A stretch of DNA of 55,822 nucleotides from an uncultured Eubacteriales bacterium (GTDB lineage: Bacteria > Bacillota > Clostridia > Oscillospirales > Acutalibacteraceae): NCBI GenBank assembly GCA_900315285.1, contig OMYO01000008.1, positions 1 through 55,822 on the forward strand, written 5' to 3'. Positions within the stretch are counted from its first letter, which is position 1. The number at the start of each line of letters is the position of its first letter. A model generated the notes under the pieces. It saw only the letters and a program-made list of their open reading frames with translations. It did no database searches and was not told the DNA's origin. A program made the translations under genes and the position numbers. Below are positions 1 through 8,699 of this stretch, one piece after another.

Positions 1-420
1 TTAACTGCATTCTCCAAAATAAAAGGGGAACGCAGTTAATTGCTCGCTTCTAACCTGACCGCAATTAACTGCGATTTTGACAAAACAAGGGTAGAGCAGT
101 TAATTGCCTACCTCTAACCGACTCCCAATTAACTGCATTTCCAATAAAGCAGGTAAACTGCAGTTAATTCCTTCCCCTAACCAAGCTAAGATTAACTGCT
201 TTCCCTCAAAAATAAGGGTAGAGCAGTTAATTTCCCTTACCAATTCAAGCCTCATTTAACTGCAGATCCCCCCAAAATAGGGGAAAGCAGTTAATCTCTG
301 ACTCAAATCAAGCCACACTTAACTGCAAATACCCAAATAAAAAGGGAAAGCAGTTAACAGCCCACGCTTAATTGGCCAACAATTAACTGCATTCCGCTCA
401 CAAAAACAAAAAAGCAGTAA
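1..420. repeat. Array A: seven regularly spaced 39-bp imperfect palindromes
   Basis: Seven units each consist of TTAACTGC, a 23-nt variable interior and GCAGTTAA, 39 bp in all: 1-39, 65-103, 129-167, 192-230, 256-294, 319-357, and a decayed last unit at 383-420 whose right arm has lost one T. Unit starts are 64, 64, 63, 64, 63 and 64 bp apart; the 24-25-nt linkers are loosely similar to each other and pyrimidine-rich. Several interiors carry a second short complement (CCC..GGG) around an A-rich centre. The array begins at base 1, so more units may lie outside the window. It sits downstream of the terminator of the large minus-strand operon and holds no gene. A matching array lies at 28518-28937. 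Function unknown; not a CRISPR, because only the arms are conserved. Confidence 0.9.
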
Positions 421-426
421 AAAAGA

Positions 427-444
427 GCGGCCCCTCCGGGCCGC
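427..444 (-). terminator. Intrinsic terminator of the nitrogenase-like/hyp operon
   Basis: GCGGCCC (427-433) pairs with GGGCCGC (438-444) across a CTCC loop. Read on the minus strand the stem is followed by CTCTTTTTTAC, a good U-tract. It lies 17 bp beyond the stop of the last gene of the operon. Confidence 0.85.
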
Positions 445-460
445 CCCCCTTTGTATTCGC

Positions 461-796
461 TTACTTGTAAAGCTCACTCTTACTGTCATAGATCTTCTTG
501 CCGGCTACGCAGGCCGGGCAGTCGCACCACTGCTCGCCGGCGGCCTTACGGGCACGGACGGAGGCGGCAAACTTGGCGGCGCTCTCTTCACCCATGGACT
601 GCTTGGCGTAGTCGGACTCGGCGAAATCGAGCTCCTCGTCGATGGTGCAGATGCCCCACTCCAGGGCCTCCACCAGTTTGTCGGCCGCAGCGTTCTGGTC
701 GTCTGTGCCGACAGCGGCGAGATAGGCCTCGGCGGGCGCCTTGACCTTGGGGTTTATGCTCGGGGCGGCAATGAGTTCTTTGATAAGTTCTTCCAT
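461..796 (-). CDS. Small conserved CxCxxC protein (often mislabelled Hsp90-like)
   Basis: A 111-residue acidic, helix-rich protein with no signal peptide or membrane segment. The tail contains WCDCPACVAGKKIYD, a CxCxxC motif of the kind that binds a metal or an iron-sulfur cluster. From memory, similar ~110-residue proteins ending in CDCPAC occur in many anaerobic Firmicutes, where they carry the label 'molecular chaperone Hsp90'; I see no resemblance to real Hsp90 (no GHKL ATPase motifs). It is the last gene of the minus-strand operon, 20 bp after the nitrogenase-like gene at 817-1986, with a GGAGG site just upstream (complement of 803-810) and a terminator behind it. Its position suggests a small accessory, perhaps a metal or electron carrier, but that is inference. 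Confidence 0.8.
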   Translation of the reverse strand: MEELIKELIAAPSINPKVKAPAEAYLAAVGTDDQNAAADKLVEALEWGICTIDEELDFAESDYAKQSMGEESAAKFAASVRARKAAGEQWCDCPACVAGKKIYDSKSELYK

Positions 797-816
797 GGGA
801 ATGACCTCCTGATAAA

Positions 817-1986
817 TTAAAGCTGCTGCTGCAGCCAGGTTTCAAAGTTGGGGCGGACGAAAACGGGGATGTCGGCGCGGTACATGCGGCCGGAGTATCC
901 CTCCTGGGGGAAGGAGACAAAGCGGACGGAGCTGTCCTTTTCCAGAACGCGCTTATAGATGGGGTCCGCAATGACAATGTTCGCGGTGTTGGCGAGGGCG
1001 AGCACGTCATCCTCCTCGTCGGTCATGCAGTCGCCCTTTCGGAGCAGGCCAATGTCGTCCTCCAGCGGGCAGACATATTTCACGTTGCTGCAGCCGAGAT
1101 CGGTCTCCAGGCAGGCGCGAAGAGCAGCGCAGTGGACCGGTTCCCCAATGAGGAGGATCCGTCGGTCATCCTGCCCCTTGGGCGATGAAGTGACCGTTAC
1201 ATTCTCTCCACTGGCGGCCGCCTCACGGACCGCAGCAGCAACACTCTCCCAGCCGGACCTGCCGCACGGCAGGCCAATGACATAGGGAATGCCAAACTTT
1301 TCCTGTAAGATCTTGGCGGCGTCAATGCCGGTGGAGGAGACGACAAGGTTGACGGTGGCGGAGGCGGCGGATTTTAGAGTGTCCAGTGAATCGCCCATGG
1401 CCCAGCAGGACTGGAGCACAAAGCCGGAGTCTGCACAGAACTGTCGGAGACCCTCGACGTTCCCCACAACGGAGAAGTCCAACGGAGTTACACCGAGCAG
1501 ATTGACCCGCACCGGGCCGCTGGGATCAGCAGAGGCAGGCTCTGTGACAAACCGCTCTGCCAGTGCGGCAAAGGCCTGGCGGGCACCCCTCTGATATGTG
1601 TACATGCCGCTCGTGTCAAAGCCGAACGTGGGAATGCCGGTGCGGTCCTCAATGAGACGCGCAATGCCCTTGAAGTCCGTCCCACAGAGCAGGGCAATGG
1701 GAGAGCCAAACACCGCAATGAATTTCGGGTGTTTCTCCTCGGCGACCTCGCAGACATCGTCGATGTACTTCTGGTCATCTCCCAGAACCATGTTGTATTC
1801 CTCGAGGGCGGAGATATAGACAAGGGAGTCCATCTTGTACCATCGCGGCTCGTCGTGGGTGGCGTAGGTGGAGTTGCAGCCGGAGGCGTCGTGCATGACG
1901 ATGAGACCGCCCAGCTCGTAGAGGGCCGAGCAGACGCCTGCCAGATCGGCGGCATAGTTGGCGGTGACCCGCTGTGTCTGTTTCAT
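817..1986 (-). CDS. Nitrogenase component-1-like protein, NifK-type position (set 1)
   Basis: A 389-residue member of the nitrogenase component-1 (NifD/NifK/NifE/NifN, BchN/BchB) superfamily, much shorter than NifK (~520). I chose the ATG at 1986 (MKQTQ) because it overlaps the stop of the upstream gene as ATGA; an in-frame ATG five codons upstream is also open. Candidate cluster-ligand cysteines are C19 (GVCSALYELGG), C37 (DASGCNST) and C101 (LLCGTDF), followed by the family-like segment GIPTFGFDT. A DEPRW motif at 45-49 recurs in the set 2 homologue (8696-9772), and the first 110 residues of the two align without gaps. Expected to form a heterotetramer with the product of 1983-3356 and to be reduced by the NifH-like protein at 3361-4110. 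Substrate unknown. Confidence 0.85.
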   Translation of the reverse strand: MKQTQRVTANYAADLAGVCSALYELGGLIVMHDASGCNSTYATHDEPRWYKMDSLVYISALEEYNMVLGDDQKYIDDVCEVAEEKHPKFIAVFGSPIALLCGTDFKGIARLIEDRTGIPTFGFDTSGMYTYQRGARQAFAALAERFVTEPASADPSGPVRVNLLGVTPLDFSVVGNVEGLRQFCADSGFVLQSCWAMGDSLDTLKSAASATVNLVVSSTGIDAAKILQEKFGIPYVIGLPCGRSGWESVAAAVREAAASGENVTVTSSPKGQDDRRILLIGEPVHCAALRACLETDLGCSNVKYVCPLEDDIGLLRKGDCMTDEEDDVLALANTANIVIADPIYKRVLEKDSSVRFVSFPQEGYSGRMYRADIPVFVRPNFETWLQQQL

Positions 1987-3356
1987 GCGTGGCACCCCCA
2001 AGCCTTGAACTGGATGACCTCCTCGGTCACCTTTTCGTTGTCCATGGCGTCTGCCATGAGGCGGCAGAGCTCCGAGATGCCCCGGTAGCCCAACAGGCCG
2101 CTCTGATAGATGATGTTGACAAAATGCCTTGTCCCGGTGAAATAGGCGGCCTTCTGGCCGATGGCGAGCAGGTTCCCGCCTGCTTTCTCCGCCTCATCCC
2201 GCGGGTTGACCCGGCCGCGGAAGTTGACGATGGAGCGGAACTTCAGGTCGGGTGCGTTTTCCTTCAGCCAGTCCCGGGTGTTCGCCTCCTCGCCGGAGAT
2301 GGCGTCGGCGTAGACCGCTGTGACGCGGAATCCGTGGGAGAGCAGGAGCTTGGCGAGCTCCAGCGGACGCGGCGTGGCGGAGGCGTCAATTTGGATCTCC
2401 GTGTCGCCAATTTTCTCCCGGAGTTCAGCAAGGGATTTTTCTGCCTCTTCCCGTAGGGAATCGAGGTCTGGAAGCGGCACAGAGGCGGCCGTCGCCAGGT
2501 CTTTCAGTTCCTGGTCAATGGCACTATAGTCCCAACAGTAGGGAACATACAGCGACTTCCCGCCAAGGCGCTCTGCCAGGGTCTCCGTGGCCACACGGGC
2601 CATGGGATGGTCATAGAAATAGAGGGAGGAACAGGCGAGCTCCTGATATTCCTCATAATTTTTTACCGTGTTGATATCCCGCAGTGTAAGCCCTGCGTCC
2701 TGCAGCATGGTGCAGACCTCCGAGCCCGGAAACAGCGGAAAATAGTTGCCGATGACACTGACAGAGCTGGAGTCCATGGGTCTCGGGTCCAGGGGAACAT
2801 ACAGCTGCCGGTTCACCGCTTCCTCATAGAATATGCGCGATTTACGCATGGTACAGTCCATATTGGCCTCGACAAATTTCACATCCGGGAAGCGGGCACG
2901 CAGTGTCCGGTATACATAGTTCATGTCCGTGGCGAGCATATGGTGAATGCAGGATGCGAAGAGGAACACGACCTTTGGCAGGCTGTCACGGCGCTCCAGA
3001 ATGTCAGTGGTGCCGTCTATGAACAGATCCTCCATGTGGTTGTCATAGAGGTTGTTCTCCTTGACGGTGATCATGGCAAATCGGTCCAACCCGTCAAACT
3101 CGGCGGCGGACAGGACGACGCCCCGAAGACATCCTTCCGGACAGACATAGATTTCAAGACTGTCGGGGACGAGCATGGGCGTATGGGCTATGGTCCAGGT
3201 GCCGCGGGCGGGGGGAGTGTACTCGACTCCGGCCCGGAACGGGGCGTCGGTCGTGAGGTCGCCGAAGCGGATCTCGGATTTCCCTCGGTCCTCGGCGAGG
3301 CTCCGCTCCTCCACATCCGTGGCCTTCAGCATCTCGTGGAGATTGATCATACTCAT
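1983..3356 (-). CDS. Nitrogenase component-1-like protein, NifD-type position (set 1)
   Basis: A 457-residue nitrogenase component-1 homologue. Cysteines at positions resembling P-cluster ligands are C76 (VCPEGCLRG, with C72 nearby) and C136 (FASCIHHMLATD), 60 residues apart, as in the set 2 partner (C71/C131). The C-terminus ends in WGCHA, so a further cysteine and histidine sit at the very end. The classical NifD FeMo-cofactor pocket (Cys275/His442) cannot be assigned by eye. The gene starts 4 bp after nifH-like set 1 and overlaps the next gene by 4 bp, so the three are probably translationally coupled. It belongs to the broad nitrogenase-like family that also contains DPOR, COR, CfbD and the methylthio-alkane reductase; I cannot place it in any characterised branch. 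Confidence 0.85.
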   Translation of the reverse strand: MSMINLHEMLKATDVEERSLAEDRGKSEIRFGDLTTDAPFRAGVEYTPPARGTWTIAHTPMLVPDSLEIYVCPEGCLRGVVLSAAEFDGLDRFAMITVKENNLYDNHMEDLFIDGTTDILERRDSLPKVVFLFASCIHHMLATDMNYVYRTLRARFPDVKFVEANMDCTMRKSRIFYEEAVNRQLYVPLDPRPMDSSSVSVIGNYFPLFPGSEVCTMLQDAGLTLRDINTVKNYEEYQELACSSLYFYDHPMARVATETLAERLGGKSLYVPYCWDYSAIDQELKDLATAASVPLPDLDSLREEAEKSLAELREKIGDTEIQIDASATPRPLELAKLLLSHGFRVTAVYADAISGEEANTRDWLKENAPDLKFRSIVNFRGRVNPRDEAEKAGGNLLAIGQKAAYFTGTRHFVNIIYQSGLLGYRGISELCRLMADAMDNEKVTEEVIQFKAWGCHA

Positions 3357-3360
3357 GATA

Positions 3361-4110
3361 TTACAGCTCCCGAATCAGGTTGTCTGCGAGACGGCGGTAC
3401 ATGTCGGCGGCATCGGAGTCCGGGAAGGCCTCGAGCACCGTGCGGTGCATTTCGTCCGCCTCCTGGACGGTCTTTGAGAAGTCCAGCGTTCCCACCACAT
3501 GGGTGGAGGCGTCCTCACAGAGCTTTTCTATCTTTTCGTCCTCATCCTTCACGTTCCGGCGGTTTACGATGACGCCGCCGAGTTTGGCATAGCCGCGCTT
3601 CTGGAAGGTCTCCACGGCGACCGCAATGTTCATAGAAGCATGGATGGCCATGGCCTCGCCGGAGGTCAGGATAAAGACCTTGTCGGCGTAACCTTCCCGT
3701 ATGGGCATGGAGAAACCGCCGCAGACGACGTCGCCGAGAACATCGTAGAATACAAAGTCCGGTTTGTAGATGCCATAGGCGTTCCGGTCATCCAGGGCCT
3801 GCAGCGCAATGACAATGCCGCGGCCGGCACAGCCAAGACCGGGCGTGGGGCCGCCGGCCTCCACACAGAGGACGCCGTTGTAGCCCTTCGTGACCATCTC
3901 ATCCAGGGTCACGTCTTTGTTGCGGGCGCGGATGAGGTCCAGAACGGTCTGCTTGTTTTCATCCCGGTGGAGATTGATGGTGGAGTCGGCCTTTGGGTCA
4001 CATCCGATCTGCATGACTGTGTAGCCCTTTTCCGCCAGGGCTGCGGACAGGTTGGAGACTGTGGTGGACTTTCCAATGCCGCCCTTTCCATAGACTGCAA
4101 TCTTTTTCAT
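3361..4110 (-). CDS. Nitrogenase iron protein (NifH)-like reductase, set 1
   Basis: A 249-residue P-loop ATPase of the NifH/BchL/CfbC type. The Walker A is GKGGIGKST (8-16), and CDPKADST (37-44) follows the switch pattern of NifH. The two cysteines that hold the [4Fe-4S] cluster at the dimer interface are present: C94 in GLGCAGRG and C130 in DVVCGGF (C97/C132 in Azotobacter NifH). It should form a homodimer that passes electrons one at a time, with ATP hydrolysis, to the component-1-like complex encoded directly downstream. It is shorter than NifH (~290) at the C-terminus. The gene lies 11 bp after hypE and 4 bp before the NifD-like gene. A paralogue with its own D/K pair is at 11033-11821. 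Confidence 0.92.
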   Translation of the reverse strand: MKKIAVYGKGGIGKSTTVSNLSAALAEKGYTVMQIGCDPKADSTINLHRDENKQTVLDLIRARNKDVTLDEMVTKGYNGVLCVEAGGPTPGLGCAGRGIVIALQALDDRNAYGIYKPDFVFYDVLGDVVCGGFSMPIREGYADKVFILTSGEAMAIHASMNIAVAVETFQKRGYAKLGGVIVNRRNVKDEDEKIEKLCEDASTHVVGTLDFSKTVQEADEMHRTVLEAFPDSDAADMYRRLADNLIREL

Positions 4111-4121
4111 GACAACCTCCG

Positions 4122-5126
4122 TCAGCAGATGCGGGGCAGAAGCTCGCCGCCCGGGAGCGGAAGCAGGGTCTCACTGCCAATTTCCGTGTGGATGACGACG
4201 CGGCCCTTGTTCTCCGCAGTCACCTCGCCGATGATGGCGGCGTTCTCAGAGTACTGACAGCCGCGCAGGGCCTCGACAATGGCCGGAGCCTTGTCCTTCG
4301 GCGCCATGATGACCAGACGGCCCTCACAGGCCAGGTACAGCGGATTCAGGCCGAGCATGCCGCAGACGCCCTGTACGGTCTCATCTACTGGGACGTCGGT
4401 CTGCTCAATTCGAATGCCCACGTCGGATTGGCCGGCAATCTCATAGAGAACGGTACCGACGCCGCCGCGGGTGGCGTCCCGGATGACGTGGACGTCCTTT
4501 GTGGTGTCGAGGACGGCCTTGACGTTGTTCCAAAGCGGGGCGTCGTCACTGGTGACATCCGCCTTGATCTTGAACTCGTCCCGGGCGAGGAGGATGGCAC
4601 AGCCGTGGCGGCCGATGTCGCCGGTGACGATGATGGCGTCGCCGGGCTTGGCCAGGGCACCGCCGGTGTTCACGTCGTCGTCAATGACGCCGACGCCGGC
4701 TGTGGTGATGAACACGCCGTCCACCTGTCCCTTGCCGGCTACCTTGGTGTCACCGGCGACCAGGACGACGCCAACCTCTTTGGCGGTCTCTGCCATGGAA
4801 CATGCCAGATGGTCCAGCTCGTCGATGGGGAAGCCCTCCTCAATGACGAACGAGCAGGTCAAATATAGCGGGCGGGCGCCCATGCAGGACAGGTCATTGA
4901 CTGTGCCGCAGACGGAGAGCCGGCCGATATTGCCGCCGGGGAACTCCGACGGGGAGACGATGAACCCGTCGGTGGACATGGCGATTCTCCCCTCGGGACG
5001 GGGCAGGACCGCCGCGTCGTCCGCCGTAAGGAGCGGGTTTGCAAAATATTTACTGAAGATGCCGCCGATGAGCTCCGAGGTCTGTTTTCCCCCGGCGCCG
5101 TGGGCCATGGTTATTGTTTCACTCAT
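4122..5126 (-). CDS. hypE: Carbamoyl dehydratase HypE
   Basis: HypE dehydrates the carbamoyl group that HypF places on its C-terminal cysteine to a thiocyanate, the cyanide donor for the Fe(CN)2CO unit of [NiFe] hydrogenases. The 334-residue protein begins [20 protein letters not shown], typical of the AIR-synthase/PurM-like fold, and ends in PRIC, the diagnostic C-terminal cysteine. I set the start at the ATG at 5126, which has an AAGGAGA site about 12 bp upstream; the open frame runs further 5' into hypD without a better start. It lies 19 bp after hypD. All expected parts are present, so the enzyme should be functional. Confidence 0.95.
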   Translation of the reverse strand: MSETITMAHGAGGKQTSELIGGIFSKYFANPLLTADDAAVLPRPEGRIAMSTDGFIVSPSEFPGGNIGRLSVCGTVNDLSCMGARPLYLTCSFVIEEGFPIDELDHLACSMAETAKEVGVVLVAGDTKVAGKGQVDGVFITTAGVGVIDDDVNTGGALAKPGDAIIVTGDIGRHGCAILLARDEFKIKADVTSDDAPLWNNVKAVLDTTKDVHVIRDATRGGVGTVLYEIAGQSDVGIRIEQTDVPVDETVQGVCGMLGLNPLYLACEGRLVIMAPKDKAPAIVEALRGCQYSENAAIIGEVTAENKGRVVIHTEIGSETLLPLPGGELLPRIC

Positions 5127-5145
5127 TGTATTTCCACCAATCTCC

Positions 5146-6192
5146 TTAGAGTTTGTATTTGTAGAAGGCCGAGCAGGCGCCCTCACCGGACACCATGCAG
5201 GCGCCCACCGGATGCTCCGGCGTGCAGACCTTGCCAAACAGCGGACACTCCTCCGGCGTACACTTGCCCTGCAGCACTTCACCGCAGCGGCAGGCCGGGT
5301 TCGGGTGTCCCTTTATGACCGGAAGAGAGAACTTCTTTCTCGCGTCAAATTCCGCGTACTCCTCCCGAAGGCGGTAGCCGGACTGGGGAATGACGCCGAG
5401 ACCGCGCCACTCGCTGTCCACGGGCTCCAGCGTCTCCGCAATGATGGCCCGGCCGGAGGGGCTTCCCTCGTCGGTGACGACGCGGGGATAGCAGTTCTTG
5501 AAAAACGGTTCGCCCTTCTCACAGCCCCGAATACAGTAGGCGAGGGCGGTCAGGACCTCCGGCCCGGTGAAGCCGGTGACAACGCCGGAGATGCCCTCGT
5601 CGTCCCGGAGGTGCTCATAGATGGATGTGCCGGTCACGACACTGACATGGCCAGGGTAAAGGAAAGCGTCAGCCGAGCCCTTGAGAGCCAGGTAAGCGTT
5701 GTCCATAAACTTGTTAGCCGTGAGTTGGGAGTAGTTCGTGAGACCCTTCTCTTTGGCCTTCTTCACGGCGACGCAAGTTGCGGGCGTCGTGGTCTCAAAT
5801 CCTACAGCGAGCCAGACGACCTGCTCATCCGGGTGCTCTTCGGCATATTCCACGGAGTCCAGTGGCGAATAGACCATGACGATTTTGGCGCCCTTGGCGC
5901 GGGCCTCTGCAAGGGAGAGGTCGGAGCCGGGGACACGGACTAGATCGCCAAAGGTGCAGATGGTGCAGCCCTTCTCCAGGGCGAGCATGACGGCCTCGTC
6001 GATGTAGCCGGTGGGGGTGACGCAGACGGGACATCCCGGGCCTGAGATGAGCCGGATGTTCGGCGGCAGCATGTTCCGGATGCCGAGCCGGAAGATCTCA
6101 TGGGTATGGGTGCCGCAGACCTCCATAAACCGGAGCGGGCGCCCATCGTAGCCGCGGACGATCTCCGCGGCCTTTTCTACAGCGTTTCCCAT
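5146..6192 (-). CDS. hypD: Hydrogenase maturation protein HypD
   Basis: HypD is the [4Fe-4S] scaffold on which, with HypC, iron receives two CN and one CO. The 348-residue length is normal. Family signatures are present: CGTHTHEIFRLG near residue 25, GPGCPVCVTP near 50-60, the GFETTTPAT stretch, and a C-terminal cysteine-rich region (CRCGEVLQGKCTPEECPLFG) that ligates the cluster. The start codon overlaps the stop of hypC by one base. It lies in a hypF-C-D-E block inside a nitrogenase-like operon that has no hydrogenase structural gene, so the Fe(CN)2CO unit may be used elsewhere in the genome or in this system. Confidence 0.96.
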   Translation of the reverse strand: MGNAVEKAAEIVRGYDGRPLRFMEVCGTHTHEIFRLGIRNMLPPNIRLISGPGCPVCVTPTGYIDEAVMLALEKGCTICTFGDLVRVPGSDLSLAEARAKGAKIVMVYSPLDSVEYAEEHPDEQVVWLAVGFETTTPATCVAVKKAKEKGLTNYSQLTANKFMDNAYLALKGSADAFLYPGHVSVVTGTSIYEHLRDDEGISGVVTGFTGPEVLTALAYCIRGCEKGEPFFKNCYPRVVTDEGSPSGRAIIAETLEPVDSEWRGLGVIPQSGYRLREEYAEFDARKKFSLPVIKGHPNPACRCGEVLQGKCTPEECPLFGKVCTPEHPVGACMVSGEGACSAFYKYKL

Positions 6193-6401
6193 TAGTTCAG
6201 CTCCTCCAGAAGATCTTCAGCCTCGGTGTCATCGTCGCCGGTGATCTTGGCAATGGCCATGCCGGCGTGGACCATGACATAGTCGCCGGGCTCCAGTCCG
6301 TCGATCATCTGGGCAGATACGGTTCTCTCGGCGCCGGATGCGTCGATGACGGCCATGCCGTCCTCCACTTTACGTACTTTTGCTGGTAATCCTACACACA
6401 T
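6192..6401 (-). CDS. hypC: Hydrogenase maturation chaperone HypC
   Basis: A 69-residue HypC/HybG/HupF-family protein beginning MCVGLPAKV; Cys2, exposed after methionine removal, holds the iron that is ligated on the HypC-HypD complex. The C-terminal GDYVMVHAGMAIAKI segment is also typical. In known systems HypC shuttles the Fe(CN)2CO unit to the large subunit of a [NiFe] hydrogenase; no such subunit is in the window. It lies 3 bp after hypF and overlaps hypD by one base. Confidence 0.95.
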   Translation of the reverse strand: MCVGLPAKVRKVEDGMAVIDASGAERTVSAQMIDGLEPGDYVMVHAGMAIAKITGDDDTEAEDLLEELN

Positions 6402-6404
6402 ATC

Positions 6405-8699
6405 TCATACCTCCGGTTTGTTTATATAGTTCATGGCGTAGAGCGCCTGCCCCAGACCGATGGAGCCGTCGTTTGGAGCGGTCATGCGGTGGATCAGGAC
6501 GCGGAATTTCTTCTCCTCGAGCCCGCGCCGGCACAGGTCGGCCAGCAGCAGGTTCTGCATACAGCCACCCGACAGGGCGACCGTGTTGATATTTTTCTCC
6601 TCCCGGGCAATTTCACAGCCCCGGATGATGAAGTCGGCCAGCGTCCGGTGGAACACATAGGCGAGATTCTCCGGATTCTCTCCGGCGAGCCGTCGTTCCG
6701 CCAGGATGCGCAGCATCTGGTCGGTGGGGAAGCGGAACGTTCCATCGGAAAAAGATTCCGGCAGAGGAATTCCCTCCCCATGCTCCAAAGCTGCCTCGGC
6801 GCGGAACTGCAGCACCATGCTGGCCTCGCCCTCACAGCTGTTGGCACGGCGGAAACCGAGCACGGCGCTTGCCGCGTCAAACAGGCGGCCGGCACTCGTG
6901 GAGGTGACGCAGTTGATATTGCTGTCTATCATGCCTTCCAGCAGCGAGAGCTCAAAGTCACTGCAGAGCTGGAGCCCACGGATGGTCTCCTCTGCAGCAG
7001 ACCGCTCAGGGTACGCCTGCAGCAGCAGCGACACAGCGTTTCTCCAGCCCTCCTTGGAGGACTTGTCCCCGCCGGCCTGCGGGAACGGGGCAATGCTGCC
7101 GAGCCGCTCGAAGCCGTCGAGACGGGAGAGGAGAAATTCTCCGCCCCAGATGGTGCCGTCGGTGCCGTAGCCGGTGCCGTCGAAGCTGACCCCAATGACC
7201 GGGTCCATGTAGTCGTTCTCGGCCATGCAGGTCAGAATGTGGGCGTAGTGGTGCTGGACCTCCAGGACCGGCAGCCCAAGCTCTTTGGCGAATGCCGTGG
7301 AGTTGTACTGCGGGTGCATGTCGCAGGCTACGATGGTCGGGCGGATCTCCAGAAGTTCCTCCATGCGGCCGGTGGCTTGGCGGAGGGCCTCAACGGAGCG
7401 GAGATCAGCTAGATCGCCAATATAGGGGGATGGGTAGAAGAGGTCGTCCCGGGCGAGACAGAAGGTGTTCTTGAGCTCACCGCCGATTCCCAGCACCTGG
7501 CCCTGGAACTTCCGGGATGTCATGAAGGGGAGCGGCGCATACCCACGGGAGCGGCGGATCATATACGGGCCGCCCATGTACCAGGACATGACCGAGTCGT
7601 CGGCGCGGAGCCGGATTTTTCGGTCATTGCTCAGGATGATGTCACACAGGGGCGACAGCGTGGGGATGGCCTCCTCGTCATTCCGGCAGATTGGCGCACC
7701 GCGGGGGTTGCCGCTTGTCATGACAAAGCAGTCTGTCATGGGCTTGCCGTCGGGGTAGTCGAAAAGCAGCATTTGCACGGGCGCATAGGGCAGCATGACG
7801 CCGACATTCGGATTGTCTGGGGCGATGGACGGGCAGAGCGTTCCATCTGCTTTCTTTTGCAATAGCAGGATGGGCTTCTGCGGGCCGTCCATAAATTTCT
7901 CCATGCCGTCCTCCACCACGCACTCGCGGCGGACGGTGGCCATGTCCTTCATCATGACGGCCAAGGGCTTGAACGGCCGGTCCTTGAGCCTGCGTAGCCG
8001 GGCGACCGGTTCCTCGTTTGTGGCGTCACAGCAGAGATGAAACCCGCCGATTCCCTTGATGGCGGCAATTCCGCCATTTCGGATGACTTCCCGGGTCTTC
8101 AGCAGCGCTTCGGTGCCGCGGATGTCGGTGCCGGCAATGTACAGCTCCGGGCCGCAGTCGTTGCAGCAGACCGGCTGTGCATGATACCGCCGGGTCTCCG
8201 GGTGCGTATACTCGTACTCGCACTCCGGGCACATGGGAAACTCTCCCATGCTGGTGCGGACCCGGTCATAGGGCATGGAGTCCAGGATGGTGAGCCGCGG
8301 ACCGCAGGCTGTGCAGTTGATAAACGGGTGCAGGTAGCGGCGGTTCTTCGGGTCGAAGAGTTCCTCGCGACAGCGGGGACAGGTGGCAATGTCGGGGCTC
8401 ACAAAAATTTGCCCCTTCACCTTCTCACTCTTGATGATGCGAAACTCTGTTTGACCCTCCGGGGAAATTTCCGAGGTCTCCACCTTCAGAATGGAGGAGC
8501 GCTCCGGGGCCTCCCCGGTGAGGGCGGTCGTAAAGCTGCTGAGCTGTTCCGGCGTGCCCTCGGCGAAGATTTCCACATAGGGGCCTTTATTGCAGACGCT
8601 TCCCCCAATTCCGGCCCGGTGGGCAATGCGGTCCACGAACGGTCGGAACCCCACGCCCTGGACGATGCCGTAGACGTGGATCCGAATGCGCTTTGTCAT
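6405..8699 (-). CDS. hypF: Carbamoyltransferase HypF
   Basis: HypF uses carbamoyl phosphate and ATP to carbamoylate the C-terminal cysteine of HypE. The 764-residue protein shows all domains in order: an acylphosphatase domain (about 1-90, YGIVQGVGFRPFVDRI), two zinc-finger-like CxxC pairs (about 105-185, CPRCREELF..NCTACGP, CPECEYEY..CCNDCGP), a YrdC/Sua5-like nucleotide-binding domain, and a C-terminal Kae1-like transferase domain with HHYAHILTCMAEN, FDGTGYGTDGTIWGGE and LSGGCMQN. The start overlaps the stop of the upstream nitrogenase-like gene by 4 bp. HypA and HypB, the nickel-insertion proteins, are not beside it. Confidence 0.96.
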   Translation of the reverse strand: MTKRIRIHVYGIVQGVGFRPFVDRIAHRAGIGGSVCNKGPYVEIFAEGTPEQLSSFTTALTGEAPERSSILKVETSEISPEGQTEFRIIKSEKVKGQIFVSPDIATCPRCREELFDPKNRRYLHPFINCTACGPRLTILDSMPYDRVRTSMGEFPMCPECEYEYTHPETRRYHAQPVCCNDCGPELYIAGTDIRGTEALLKTREVIRNGGIAAIKGIGGFHLCCDATNEEPVARLRRLKDRPFKPLAVMMKDMATVRRECVVEDGMEKFMDGPQKPILLLQKKADGTLCPSIAPDNPNVGVMLPYAPVQMLLFDYPDGKPMTDCFVMTSGNPRGAPICRNDEEAIPTLSPLCDIILSNDRKIRLRADDSVMSWYMGGPYMIRRSRGYAPLPFMTSRKFQGQVLGIGGELKNTFCLARDDLFYPSPYIGDLADLRSVEALRQATGRMEELLEIRPTIVACDMHPQYNSTAFAKELGLPVLEVQHHYAHILTCMAENDYMDPVIGVSFDGTGYGTDGTIWGGEFLLSRLDGFERLGSIAPFPQAGGDKSSKEGWRNAVSLLLQAYPERSAAEETIRGLQLCSDFELSLLEGMIDSNINCVTSTSAGRLFDAASAVLGFRRANSCEGEASMVLQFRAEAALEHGEGIPLPESFSDGTFRFPTDQMLRILAERRLAGENPENLAYVFHRTLADFIIRGCEIAREEKNINTVALSGGCMQNLLLADLCRRGLEEKKFRVLIHRMTAPNDGSIGLGQALYAMNYINKPEV

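Noticed and set aside
1..420. CRISPR array reading of the regular repeats at 1-420 and 28518-28937
   Set aside because: Only 8-bp arms are conserved, interiors of the 'repeats' vary from unit to unit, linkers within array A resemble each other, and no cas gene is present.
461..796. True Hsp90 chaperone fragment
   Set aside because: No GHKL ATPase or middle-domain motif is present; the name comes only from labels used for this small family.
2607..3572. A 321-codon plus-strand frame over the nitrogenase-like genes
   Set aside because: It is antisense to well-supported nifD- and nifH-like genes and resembles no protein family.
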